DNA of 37,072 nt from an uncultured Fidelibacterota bacterium (GTDB taxonomy: Bacteria > Fidelibacterota > Fidelibacteria > Fidelibacterales > Fidelibacteraceae): positions 1 to 37,072 of the forward strand of contig CALMFL010000159.1 in assembly GCA_937862595.1 (NCBI GenBank). Direction: 5' to 3'. This document shows, piece after piece, positions 8,110 to 15,933 of the stretch. A program made the translations under genes and the position numbers. Under the pieces are notes generated by a model. The model did not search any database. It saw only the letters and a list, made by a program, of their open reading frames with translations, and was not told the DNA's origin. How positions within the stretch are numbered: the stretch's first letter is position 1; each line of letters begins with the position of its first letter.

Positions 8110-10434
8110 ATGAAAAAACATCTGCTCCTCATCATCGTGACGATCTTGTCGTCATTGCTTTTCGCCCATGAAAGCGATCGGGTCTTCCGCTCAACCGCCG
8201 TTGCGGAGATCCGCATTACCATCGATACGACAGTCCTGGCGTGGATCTACGACGAGGCCAACGTTGAAAGCGATTCGCTCCATCCGGTTTCGGTCACTTT
8301 CCGCAACGAGAACCTGGACGTTTCTCTCGACAACGTCGGCTTCCGTCTGCGCGGCAACACCTCGCGGCACGCGGCTAAAAAATCCTTCAAGCTGGACTTC
8401 AACGAGTTCGTGAAAGGCCAGAAGATCGCCGGCGTCGAGAAATTCAACCTCAAGGGCGAACAGAACGATCCCTCGCTGATCCGCAGCAAGCTGTCGTTCG
8501 AGCTTTTTGAAAAGATCGGCGTGCCCGCGTCCCGCGTCGCCTATACGACCGTTTATATCAACGGCAATTACATGGGGCTCTATGAAAATGTCGAGCATAT
8601 CGACGACTGTTTTCTGTCCTATCATGTCGGCGACGACAGCGGCAATCTCTGGAAATGCCTCTGGCCGGCGGACCTGAATTACCGCGGCCCCAATCCGTCG
8701 GACTATCATCCCTATTCCGGACCCGACCGTCCCTACGAACTGAAGACCAACGAGGAGGAATTTGATTTTTCCGGCCTCGCCCGTCTCATTGACGTGATCA
8801 ACAACACATCCGCCGCCGTCATGAAGGATTCGTTGGAATCGCTTTTTGAAGTAAAAGATTTTATCAAATACCTTGCCGTGAACATCATGACCGGAAGCTG
8901 GGACGATTACCGCTACCTGAGGAACAATTATTACCTGTATCACAACCCTTCAACGGGAAAATTCCGGCTGATCCCCTACGATTACGACAATACCTTCGGC
9001 ATCGACTGGGTGGGCGGCAGCAACTGGGGCGAGCCCAACTGGACACGTATCAACATGTATAGCTATGATGTCATGGACTCTGACGGGCGACCGCTTTCCG
9101 ATATAATTTTCGACACGCCTGAATACCGAAATCTTTTTACACATTTTATGGATTTCTATACCAGCCATGTTTTTCGTGAAGATCAGTGGACCGCCTGGGG
9201 CGACAGCATCAAAGCGGTGATCCGTCCCTACGTAACGACCGATACCTATTACCCCCTGGACCACGGGTTCACGATCGCGGATTTCGACAATTCCTACAAC
9301 ACGGATTACCGCAACGGCCACGTTGAGCGCGGGCTTTATGAATTCATGCGGAAACGCGCCGAACAGACCCTTCTGGACCTGAACTGGCAGTCAGCGCCGC
9401 CTTCCGTCTATGATTGCGCTGTATCAAGAAACGGCCTTGAAGCGACCCTGCATGCGGCGGTTTTCAGTCACGAAGGCGTCGATTCCGTAACGCTCATCAC
9501 CTATGATGCGCTGATGAACCCCGTCGCTTCGACACCGTTTTTTCGTAACCGGATCCCGCAGACCCCCCTTGTAGAAGCGTATGACCGCTGGACGGCGGAA
9601 ACGACACTGGATGAAAGCGAACTGTTTTACCGGATCATTGCGCAGGATTCCGCCGGCGTACAAAGTTCCTGGCCCCGAACGGATTACGCGTCGTTTGAGC
9701 AGGTCGGCAGCAGCGTCCTGCCTGTTTATATTAATGAATTCCTTGCATCGAACGATACGTCTTTTGCGGACCAGGACGGGGGGCATGACGACTGGCTCGA
9801 ACTTTACAACGCCTCCGGTGAAACGGTGGATCTTGGGGGCATGTATTTGACGGACAAGCCCGACAATCTTACCAAATGGCAGATCCCGGCCGGCACGCAG
9901 ATCGCTGCGGGGTCCTGGCTGATCTTCTGGTGCGACGAGGAGGAGGAACAGGCCGGCTTGCACACCAATTTCAAGCTGGGCGCCGGCGGCGAGTTCCTTG
10001 CCCTCACGGAAGCCTACGGCCTGAGAATTGTCGATTCCCTGACCTTCGGGTCGCAGGAAACGGATGTTTCCTACGGACGCACGGAAGACGGCGGTGACGT
10101 CTGGCGGTTTTTCGTTTCACCTACCCCGGGATACAGCAACCTTCGCACACAAATAAATAAAATTCCCGAAACGACGGTGCTTTACCCTAACTACCCGAAT
10201 CCTTTCAACCCCGGAACAGCCCTCCGCTTTCAGCTCCCGGCTGCCGGCGATATCGATCTGAGCATTTATGACGTCTCGGGGCGAAAAGTCGCGACGCTGG
10301 CCGTGGGAATTCACGGCGCCGGGATCCATCGCCGTAACTGGAACGCCGAAGCGTACGCATCGGGGATTTATATCGCCGTGCTTCGTGCCGGAGGTACGGT
10401 AATGGGGTTGCAGAAAATGCTGCTGGTCAAATAA
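8110..10434 (+). CDS. secreted CotH-kinase-domain protein with lamin-tail domain and type IX sorting domain
   Basis: 774 residues with an N-terminal signal peptide (MKKHLLLIIVTILSSLLFA). Residues about 30-380 form a CotH kinase-like domain: FRLRGNTSRHAAKKSFKLDF (79-98), a GLYENVEHID stretch, and DYDNTFG at 291-297, the family's metal-binding DFG equivalent. CotH of Bacillus spores is a protein kinase; in FCB-group exported proteins the substrate is unknown. A lamin-tail domain starts near 539 (YINEFLASND, then DDWLELYN). From about residue 690 a sorting/FlgD-like domain begins with LYPNYPNPFNPGTALRF and ends GLQKMLLVK, the usual signature for type IX secretion or surface attachment. No type IX machinery genes are in the window. 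The gene stands alone between a terminator and the FMN-binding gene. Confidence 0.88.
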   Translation: MKKHLLLIIVTILSSLLFAHESDRVFRSTAVAEIRITIDTTVLAWIYDEANVESDSLHPVSVTFRNENLDVSLDNVGFRLRGNTSRHAAKKSFKLDFNEFVKGQKIAGVEKFNLKGEQNDPSLIRSKLSFELFEKIGVPASRVAYTTVYINGNYMGLYENVEHIDDCFLSYHVGDDSGNLWKCLWPADLNYRGPNPSDYHPYSGPDRPYELKTNEEEFDFSGLARLIDVINNTSAAVMKDSLESLFEVKDFIKYLAVNIMTGSWDDYRYLRNNYYLYHNPSTGKFRLIPYDYDNTFGIDWVGGSNWGEPNWTRINMYSYDVMDSDGRPLSDIIFDTPEYRNLFTHFMDFYTSHVFREDQWTAWGDSIKAVIRPYVTTDTYYPLDHGFTIADFDNSYNTDYRNGHVERGLYEFMRKRAEQTLLDLNWQSAPPSVYDCAVSRNGLEATLHAAVFSHEGVDSVTLITYDALMNPVASTPFFRNRIPQTPLVEAYDRWTAETTLDESELFYRIIAQDSAGVQSSWPRTDYASFEQVGSSVLPVYINEFLASNDTSFADQDGGHDDWLELYNASGETVDLGGMYLTDKPDNLTKWQIPAGTQIAAGSWLIFWCDEEEEQAGLHTNFKLGAGGEFLALTEAYGLRIVDSLTFGSQETDVSYGRTEDGGDVWRFFVSPTPGYSNLRTQINKIPETTVLYPNYPNPFNPGTALRFQLPAAGDIDLSIYDVSGRKVATLAVGIHGAGIHRRNWNAEAYASGIYIAVLRAGGTVMGLQKMLLVK

Positions 10435-10496
10435 ATGCCGCGCCGTGTTTTTTGCGGGGTATGCATTGCAGAAAATAATTTGAAAGTGAGGTCCTT

Positions 10497-10886
10497 ATGA
10501 AAAAAGGAGCCAAAGTGTTTTGGGTTGTTCTCGGGCTGATGATCGCATTCATTTTATTCGGCCTGGTCGCAGGCACCCGGAATATGAGCGAAGTCCGCGA
10601 TTATCTTATCCCGGAAGTCGATCTTGCGTCCCTTGAGGACGGGAATTATGACGGAAGCTGCGACATCGGGCGCTGGGCTATCCGCGTTACGGTGACGGTG
10701 AAAGACCACCGGATCACGGAGATACGCATTCCCGAGGGACAGATCCCCATTCTTCCCGAAGAGTTCATCGCGGAACTGAACGCCTCCCTCCTTCACACGG
10801 GCGAACCTGATTTCGATGCGGTGACCGGCGCAACGATCTCGTCCCGCGCTTATATGATCGCCGTGACGAACGCCCTGAGCAAATGA
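10497..10886 (+). CDS. membrane-anchored FMN-binding domain protein
   Basis: 129 residues: one N-terminal transmembrane helix (residues about 7-26), then a short FMN-binding domain facing outside the cytoplasm. YDGSCDIGRWAIRVTVTVKD (51-70) is the typical first half of the domain, and DAVTGATISS (107-116) matches the flavinylation pattern [ST]GAT[ST]. In Rnf/Nqr-type subunits, ApbE attaches FMN to the Thr of this pattern, here T113. Such single-domain proteins can pass electrons across or along the membrane. No apbE or Rnf/Nqr partner is seen nearby. It follows the CotH gene by 62 bases on the same strand; a link between the two is not clear. Confidence 0.85.
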   Translation: MKKGAKVFWVVLGLMIAFILFGLVAGTRNMSEVRDYLIPEVDLASLEDGNYDGSCDIGRWAIRVTVTVKDHRITEIRIPEGQIPILPEEFIAELNASLLHTGEPDFDAVTGATISSRAYMIAVTNALSK

Positions 10887-10935
10887 TCGTCAAATAGTTG
10901 GATCATGTTTTAATCTTTATCCGTATATTCCGGCA

Positions 10936-12555
10936 ATGAAAACCATTTCCGCCAATATCGTCGATGTGCTGAACGAACGGATCTTCCCGGGTACCATCAC
11001 CCTGGCCGAGGGCCGCATTGCTTCTATTGTAGAAAATGAGGCGTCGTACGATCAGTATATCATTCCGGGCTTTGTCGATGCGCACATCCATATCGAGAGT
11101 TCCATGCTCGTGCCGTCGGAATTCGCCCGGATCGCGGTTCGCCACGGGACCCTTGCGCTTATCGCGGATCCGCACGAGATCGCGAACGTCCTGGGGATCC
11201 CGGGCATCCTTTTTATGATCGGAAATGCCGCGGCCGTCCCCGTAAAATTCTATTTTTCGGCGCCTTCCTGCGTCCCGGCCACCTCCTTTGAGACGGCCGG
11301 CGCCGCGATCGGGGCGGACGCGGTGGGAAAGCTTTTCCACGATCATCCCGAGATCAAATTCCTGGGCGAGGTCATGAATGTACCCGGCGTCCTGAACCGG
11401 GATCCCGACATCTTGAAAAAGATCGAACTTGCCAAAGCCTACGGGGAACGCATCGACGGCCATGCCCCCGGCCTGCGGGGCGATGACCTTAAGCGCTACG
11501 CGGATGCGGGGATCGAGACCGACCATGAATGCGTCACCCGGGACGAGGCGCTGGAAAAGCTGTCCCTCGGCATGAAGGTATTCATCCGTGAAGGCTCCGC
11601 CGCAAAGGATTTTGACGAACTCATCCCGATCGCCGGCGAGCATTATTTAAACTGCGCCTTCTGTTCGGACGACAAGCATCCCGACGATCTGCTGAAGGGG
11701 CATATAAACGAACTTGCTAAACGTGCCCTCGCGAGCGGTCTTGACCTGATGAAAGTCCTGCGCATGGCCTGCGTGAACCCGGTCCAGCATTACGGCCTGG
11801 ATGTCGGGCTTCTGCAGGAAGGCGACCCCGCCGATTTTCTGGTGATCGACGGTCCCGAACACTTCAACATCCTGAAAACCGTGATCGGGGGAAACGTCGT
11901 ATGCGAAAACGGGAAAGCCCGCTTCCCGCGGCCGCGCGTGAAGCACATCAACAATTTTCAGGCCCGACTGAAAAGCGACCGGGATTTCTTCGTTGAGAAC
12001 CGCTACGAAAAATCGCCCGTGATCGAGATCATTGACGGACAGCTGATCACAAAGCGCTCCCTCCGGCAGATCATGATCGAGAACCACAATCTGGTCTCCG
12101 ACACGCGGAACGACATTCTCAAGATCGCCGTGATCAACCGTTACGAAGACAGGAAACCCGCCGTCGCCTTCATCCGGGGATTCGGGCTGAAACGCGGCGC
12201 CATCGCCTCCTCGGTCGCGCATGATTCGCATAATATCATCGTTGCCGGGGTTTCCGAATCGGACATGGCCGCCGCCGTTAACCTGATCATTAAGGAAAAA
12301 GGCGGCATCAGTGCGGTCTGGGCGGACGGCAAGATCTCAAAGGTCCTGCCGCTTCCGGTCGCGGGACTGATGAGCGACGGGCATTTCGATACCGTTGCCC
12401 GGGACTATTCCGAACTTGACGCCCTTGCCCGGCAATTCGGCTCCGCGCTGAACGCTCCCTTCATGACGCTTTCCTTTATGGCCCTGCTGGTCATTCCGGA
12501 GATCAAGCTCAGCGACAAGGGATTATTTGACGGGAACTCCTTTCAATTTCTTTAA
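10936..12555 (+). CDS. ade: adenine deaminase
   Basis: Amidohydrolase-superfamily enzyme that converts adenine to hypoxanthine and ammonia in the cytoplasm for purine salvage or breakdown. The metal site starts with DAHIHIESS (H50, H52), followed by ADPHEIANVLG (H80) and DGHAPGL, which are characteristic of AdeC. The C-terminal domain GGISAVWADG...LPLPVAGLMS is the part that separates adenine deaminase from other amidohydrolases. At 539 residues it is slightly shorter than the usual ~570-590, because the N-terminal beta-domain segment is short. There is no ribosome binding site; TATATT at 10924-10929 lies six bases before the ATG, so the transcript may be leaderless. It probably has its own promoter although the FMN-binding gene ends only 49 bases upstream. 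Confidence 0.95.
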   Translation: MKTISANIVDVLNERIFPGTITLAEGRIASIVENEASYDQYIIPGFVDAHIHIESSMLVPSEFARIAVRHGTLALIADPHEIANVLGIPGILFMIGNAAAVPVKFYFSAPSCVPATSFETAGAAIGADAVGKLFHDHPEIKFLGEVMNVPGVLNRDPDILKKIELAKAYGERIDGHAPGLRGDDLKRYADAGIETDHECVTRDEALEKLSLGMKVFIREGSAAKDFDELIPIAGEHYLNCAFCSDDKHPDDLLKGHINELAKRALASGLDLMKVLRMACVNPVQHYGLDVGLLQEGDPADFLVIDGPEHFNILKTVIGGNVVCENGKARFPRPRVKHINNFQARLKSDRDFFVENRYEKSPVIEIIDGQLITKRSLRQIMIENHNLVSDTRNDILKIAVINRYEDRKPAVAFIRGFGLKRGAIASSVAHDSHNIIVAGVSESDMAAAVNLIIKEKGGISAVWADGKISKVLPLPVAGLMSDGHFDTVARDYSELDALARQFGSALNAPFMTLSFMALLVIPEIKLSDKGLFDGNSFQFL

Positions 12556-12605
12556 TCCCCAATCATTTCGCCATCGATGATTTTTATTTATTAAACAAAT
12601 AATCA

Positions 12606-12634
12606 TTGACAAATATGTCTTAATATCCTATACT
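12606..12634 (+). promoter_or_regulatory. strong sigma-70-like promoter of the ABC/GntR operon
   Basis: Perfect TTGACA (12606-12611), a 17-base spacer and TATACT (12629-12634). The -10 hexamer overlaps the left arm of the operator palindrome, so a bound repressor would block RNA polymerase. Confidence 0.8.
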
Positions 12635-12656
12635 GTGTATACGACATATACACAGT
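12632..12656. promoter_or_regulatory. operator palindrome for the YtrA-like repressor
   Basis: ACTGTGTAT (12632-12640) and its exact complement ATACACAGT (12648-12656), separated by seven bases. It covers the end of the -10 box and the expected transcription start. The size and symmetry suit a dimeric GntR/YtrA-type regulator, and the operon it controls encodes one at 14160-14525. Confidence 0.75.
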
Positions 12657-12666
12657 TAGGGGTGCT

Positions 12667-13512
12667 ATGCTAAAAATAAAAAACCTGTGCAAATCTTACC
12701 CGTCCTTTAAGCTTAAAGATGTTTCATTCGTGATCGAGAGCGGCTATATCACCGGTTTTATCGGGATGAACGGTGCGGGAAAAACAACGACCCTGAAATC
12801 CATTCTCAACATTGTTAAGCCCGATTCCGGGGATATTCGCGCTTTTGGGAAAGTCGTTTCGGAACACGAGAAAGAAGTTAAACAGCAGATCGGTTTTATG
12901 CTGGGAGGAGCGGATTATTATTTAAAAAGTAAAGTTATAAAAGTCTCTTCGGTCTTTCGGCTTTTCTATGAGCAATGGGATGAAGAAGCTTACCGTAATT
13001 TTATTCGCCGTTTCAATATTGACGAGAATAAAACCATCTCGGAACTTTCCAGCGGCATGCGGGTGAAACTGGCATTGACCTATGCACTTTCCCATCGCGC
13101 TAAATTATTGATCTTTGACGAACTAACATCAGGCTTAGACCCGATTGCGCGCGACGAACTTCTTGACCTGTTCCATGAGATCATCGAGGACGGAGAAAAA
13201 AGCATCTTATTCTCCACACATATTACCTCCGATCTTGACAAATGCGCCGACTATATTTTGTTCATTCGTGACGGCGAGATCATCGCCAATTCAACCAAGG
13301 ACGATCTGGTCGATTCCCATTTGCTGGTTTCCGGAAAAAAAGATGACCTTACTCCGGATATCGTAAAGCGCCTCGTCGCGTATAAAGAACATCCCTATGG
13401 CTTTAAGGGTTTGATGCTCCGTGAGAACAAGAAAAAGACAGATACCCTGCTTGCGGAAAAGCCAAATCTTGAAGAAATCATGATCTATTACAACAAGGGA
13501 GCGGCAAGATGA
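12667..13512 (+). CDS. ABC transporter ATP-binding protein (ABC-2 type exporter)
   Basis: 281-residue ATPase of an export-type ABC transporter working at the inner face of the cytoplasmic membrane. Walker A is GMNGAGKTT (33-41), the ABC signature is LSSGM (126-130), and Walker B is LLIFDE (146-151) followed by LTSGLDP, with the switch His in FSTHITSD. The C-terminal ~70 residues resemble the regulatory tail of the YtrB/BcrA/EcsA group. AGGGG precedes the ATG by four bases. The stop overlaps the permease start in ATGA. Together with the permease and the GntR regulator it resembles the Ytr/Pmt-type systems, which respond to cell-wall antibiotics or export peptides. The substrate here is unknown. 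Confidence 0.92.
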   Translation: MLKIKNLCKSYPSFKLKDVSFVIESGYITGFIGMNGAGKTTTLKSILNIVKPDSGDIRAFGKVVSEHEKEVKQQIGFMLGGADYYLKSKVIKVSSVFRLFYEQWDEEAYRNFIRRFNIDENKTISELSSGMRVKLALTYALSHRAKLLIFDELTSGLDPIARDELLDLFHEIIEDGEKSILFSTHITSDLDKCADYILFIRDGEIIANSTKDDLVDSHLLVSGKKDDLTPDIVKRLVAYKEHPYGFKGLMLRENKKKTDTLLAEKPNLEEIMIYYNKGAAR

Positions 13513-14159
13513 AAAATCTCATGATCAAAGAATTGAAACTGGTGGTTTCTCCCTCATCCTATTTTTTTGCCCTTTGCGGGGCTTTGGTGCTGGTCCCTGC
13601 TTACCCGTATTCGATCGGAATGTTCTACTGTCTTTTTTCAATTCTGATCACCTTCGGTACCGCCCGGGCGAATAATGATCATCTCTTTACCGCCATGCTT
13701 CCGGTTTCGCGGGATCATATTGTTCTGGCTAAACACTTCGATATGATCTTCCCGCAAATGCTGACCCTGTTGATCGCAATTCCCTGCGCCATTATTTCTA
13801 CACAGATACTGAACAAATCGGGCAATATTGTCGGCATGGATGCCAATATTGCGTTTTTCGGCCTGACCTTGACCGCATACGGTATTTTCAATATTATTTT
13901 TCTACCCTGGTATTTTAAAACGGGCTATAAAGTCGGCTGGCCAATGGCCGCTGGCATCGCTGCGTTTGTTTTTCTCTGGACCGTTTTTGAAATAACGATC
14001 CATAGCATCCCCTCACTTGCAGGCAAGATCGACAGTCTGGACCCTTCAACCGTAAAATACCAATTACCCGTTCTTCTTCTTGGGATCATTATTTATTTCG
14101 GGACCCTTATGATATCTTACCGGCGTTCGATCCGGAACTTTGAAAAGGTCAGCCTGTAA
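13509..14159 (+). CDS. ABC-2 type transporter permease
   Basis: 216-residue integral membrane protein with about six predicted hydrophobic segments: about 18-34, 36-54, 75-95, 112-135, 150-170 and 180-200. Families of this kind are paired with YtrB-like ATPases and form the translocation channel. The early stretch FGTARANNDHLFTAMLPVSRDHIVLAKH is typical of the YtrC/PmtB-like ABC2 permease group (residues about 52-79). It starts inside the stop codon of the ATPase gene, and its own stop is immediately followed by the GntR gene ATG, so the three products are probably translationally coupled. Confidence 0.87.
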   Translation: MKNLMIKELKLVVSPSSYFFALCGALVLVPAYPYSIGMFYCLFSILITFGTARANNDHLFTAMLPVSRDHIVLAKHFDMIFPQMLTLLIAIPCAIISTQILNKSGNIVGMDANIAFFGLTLTAYGIFNIIFLPWYFKTGYKVGWPMAAGIAAFVFLWTVFEITIHSIPSLAGKIDSLDPSTVKYQLPVLLLGIIIYFGTLMISYRRSIRNFEKVSL

Positions 14160-14525
14160 ATGCATCTTGTCATTTCCCTAAAATCAAATCAACCGATCTA
14201 TGAACAATTGTTTGAACAGATCGCCTCGCAGATCCTTTCGGGCGAATTACATCCCGGTGAACTTTTGCCTTCGATACGATCCGTTGCAAAAGATCTCGGA
14301 ATTAGCATTATTACGATCAAAAAAGCCTGGGAGCTCCTGGAAGAAAAGCGTTTTATTTTTACGAAACAGGGTGTCGGCTGTTTTGTGACAAAATTCGAAC
14401 CGAAAAAACTCAAAAATAAAAAACGCAGTGAAGTGCTGGAGCGTTTAAGCAATGACTTGAAATTCTATAAACAGCTCGGTCTTTCGTTGGAAGAACTTTT
14501 ATCCCTCATCCGTGAAGAATATTGA
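14160..14525 (+). CDS. GntR-family repressor, YtrA subfamily
   Basis: 121-residue regulator with an N-terminal GntR winged helix-turn-helix. PIYEQLFEQIASQILSGEL opens the domain, GELLPSIRSVAKDLGIS is the helix-turn-helix, and ITIKKAWELLEEKRFI is the recognition region. The short C-terminal part (about 45 residues, KKRSEVLERLSND onward) is the two-helix dimerisation tail of the YtrA type. The start codon directly abuts the permease stop. It is last in the operon, whereas in Bacillus ytrA is first. It probably represses its own operon through the palindrome at 12632-12656. The inducer is unknown. Confidence 0.9.
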   Translation: MHLVISLKSNQPIYEQLFEQIASQILSGELHPGELLPSIRSVAKDLGISIITIKKAWELLEEKRFIFTKQGVGCFVTKFEPKKLKNKKRSEVLERLSNDLKFYKQLGLSLEELLSLIREEY

Positions 14526-14573
14526 TATTTGGGGGACACGTCGCGTGATATTGCCGCTTATTATTTTTATCTT

Positions 14574-14601
14574 TTGTCTTTATTCATTAATCATGTAACT
14601 T
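14574..14601 (+). promoter_or_regulatory. possible leaderless promoter of rarA
   Basis: TTGTCT (14574-14579), a 16-base spacer and TAACTT (14596-14601), with the ATG at 14607 five bases later. There is no ribosome binding site in front of the ATG. The match is moderate. Confidence 0.3.
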
Positions 14602-14606
14602 CCCAC

Positions 14607-15932
14607 ATGCCTGAAAAAACGCTTTTTACATCTTCCTCAAATCTTCCGCCACTGGCCGCTCGGATGCGTCCTGCGCGGCTGGAGGATTTCGCCGGGCAGG
14701 AGCACCTGGTCTCGGAAGGGATGATCCTCCGCAACATGATCGGTGCAAAAGCGCTGTTCTCGCTCATTTTCTGGGGGCCGCCCGGGACGGGCAAGACCAC
14801 GCTGGCGCGCATCATCGCCTCGGCGGCGGATGCGGTGTTCTATGAGCTCTCTGCCGTCAGCGCCAGCGTAAAGGATGTCCGCGAGGTTATTCATAAGGCC
14901 GCCTCGCATCACGCCATGGGGAAAAAGACCCTGCTCTTTATCGACGAGATCCACCGTTTCAATAAAAGCCAGCAGGACGCCCTGCTGCACGCGGTGGAGA
15001 ACGGCGACATCGTTATGTTCGGCGCAACGACGGAAAATCCCTCGTTTGAAGTGATATCCCCGCTTCTTTCCCGCTGCCGCATTGTCCGCCTGAATTCTCT
15101 GACCGAGAAGGACCTTAACGGCCTCATCGACCGCGCGCTGAAAGAAGATATCGTCCTTTCGCAGTACGGCATCGACCTTCAGGAGGATGTCCGCAAGTTC
15201 CTGGTCCAGGCGTCCGGAGGCGATGCGCGAAAAATGTTCAATACCATCGACATCACGGTCCAGCTGGTCCGGGGCAAAACCCCGGGGTCCGTGTCCTTTG
15301 CCTTGAGCAAGGAAGACATCCGCACCGCCCTGCAGGAGCGCGCCCTGCTCTACGACAAGGACGGGGACTATCATTACGATACCATTTCAGCTTTTATCAA
15401 GAGCGTCCGCGGGTCCGACCCCGATGCGGCGGTCTACTGGATGACCGTCATGCTTGAGGGTGGCGAAGATCCGCTTTTCATTGCGCGCCGGCTGATCATT
15501 CTGGCGTCGGAAGATATCGGCAACGCCGATCCGCAGGGACTCGTGATCGCGACCGCGGGCTTCCAGGCCGTGCACGCCATCGGGATGCCCGAGGCTGCGA
15601 TCGTGCTGTCGCAGGTCACGACCTTCCTGGCAAGCTCGCCGAAAAGCAACGCTTCCTACATGGCGCTTCACCGCGCGAAAAAGACCATCCGCGATACGGG
15701 GTTTCAGTCCGTACCCCTGCATCTTCGCAATGCGCCTACGGAAATGATGAAGCAGTTCCAGTACGGTCTCGGATACCAGTACCCGCATGATCACGAGGGC
15801 GGCTTTACCGGACAGGATTATCTCCCGGAACAGCGGCCTGAGGAAGTCCTGTACCGGCCGAAATCCCTCGGTTATGAAAAATTCATTTATGAACGGCTGC
15901 TCAAGTGCTGGCCGAAACGCTATAAAGGGTAA
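14607..15932 (+). CDS. rarA: replication-associated recombination protein A (RarA/MgsA AAA+ ATPase)
   Basis: 441 residues, close to the 447 of the E. coli protein. This is a AAA+ ATPase related to clamp-loader subunits that acts at stalled replication forks and gaps. Walker A is GPPGTGKTT (57-65), Walker B is LLFIDEIHRF (109-118), and GATTENPSFEVISPLLSRC is the sensor 1/arginine-finger region typical of RarA/WRNIP1. The C-terminal tetramerisation domain is recognisable from YHYDTISAFIKSVRGSDPDA and the end RRPKSLGYE-like motif. The ATG at 14607 is chosen because homologues start shortly before PLAARMRP; an upstream TTG at 14529 would add 26 unlikely residues. The next gene begins one base after its stop codon. 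Confidence 0.95.
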   Translation: MPEKTLFTSSSNLPPLAARMRPARLEDFAGQEHLVSEGMILRNMIGAKALFSLIFWGPPGTGKTTLARIIASAADAVFYELSAVSASVKDVREVIHKAASHHAMGKKTLLFIDEIHRFNKSQQDALLHAVENGDIVMFGATTENPSFEVISPLLSRCRIVRLNSLTEKDLNGLIDRALKEDIVLSQYGIDLQEDVRKFLVQASGGDARKMFNTIDITVQLVRGKTPGSVSFALSKEDIRTALQERALLYDKDGDYHYDTISAFIKSVRGSDPDAAVYWMTVMLEGGEDPLFIARRLIILASEDIGNADPQGLVIATAGFQAVHAIGMPEAAIVLSQVTTFLASSPKSNASYMALHRAKKTIRDTGFQSVPLHLRNAPTEMMKQFQYGLGYQYPHDHEGGFTGQDYLPEQRPEEVLYRPKSLGYEKFIYERLLKCWPKRYKG

Positions 15933-15933
15933 T

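Noticed and set aside
12561..12585. Possible terminator after adenine deaminase (AATCAT...ATGATT followed by T)
   Set aside because: Only a 6-bp AT-rich stem; too weak to support, although a terminator between ade and the ABC operon would make sense.
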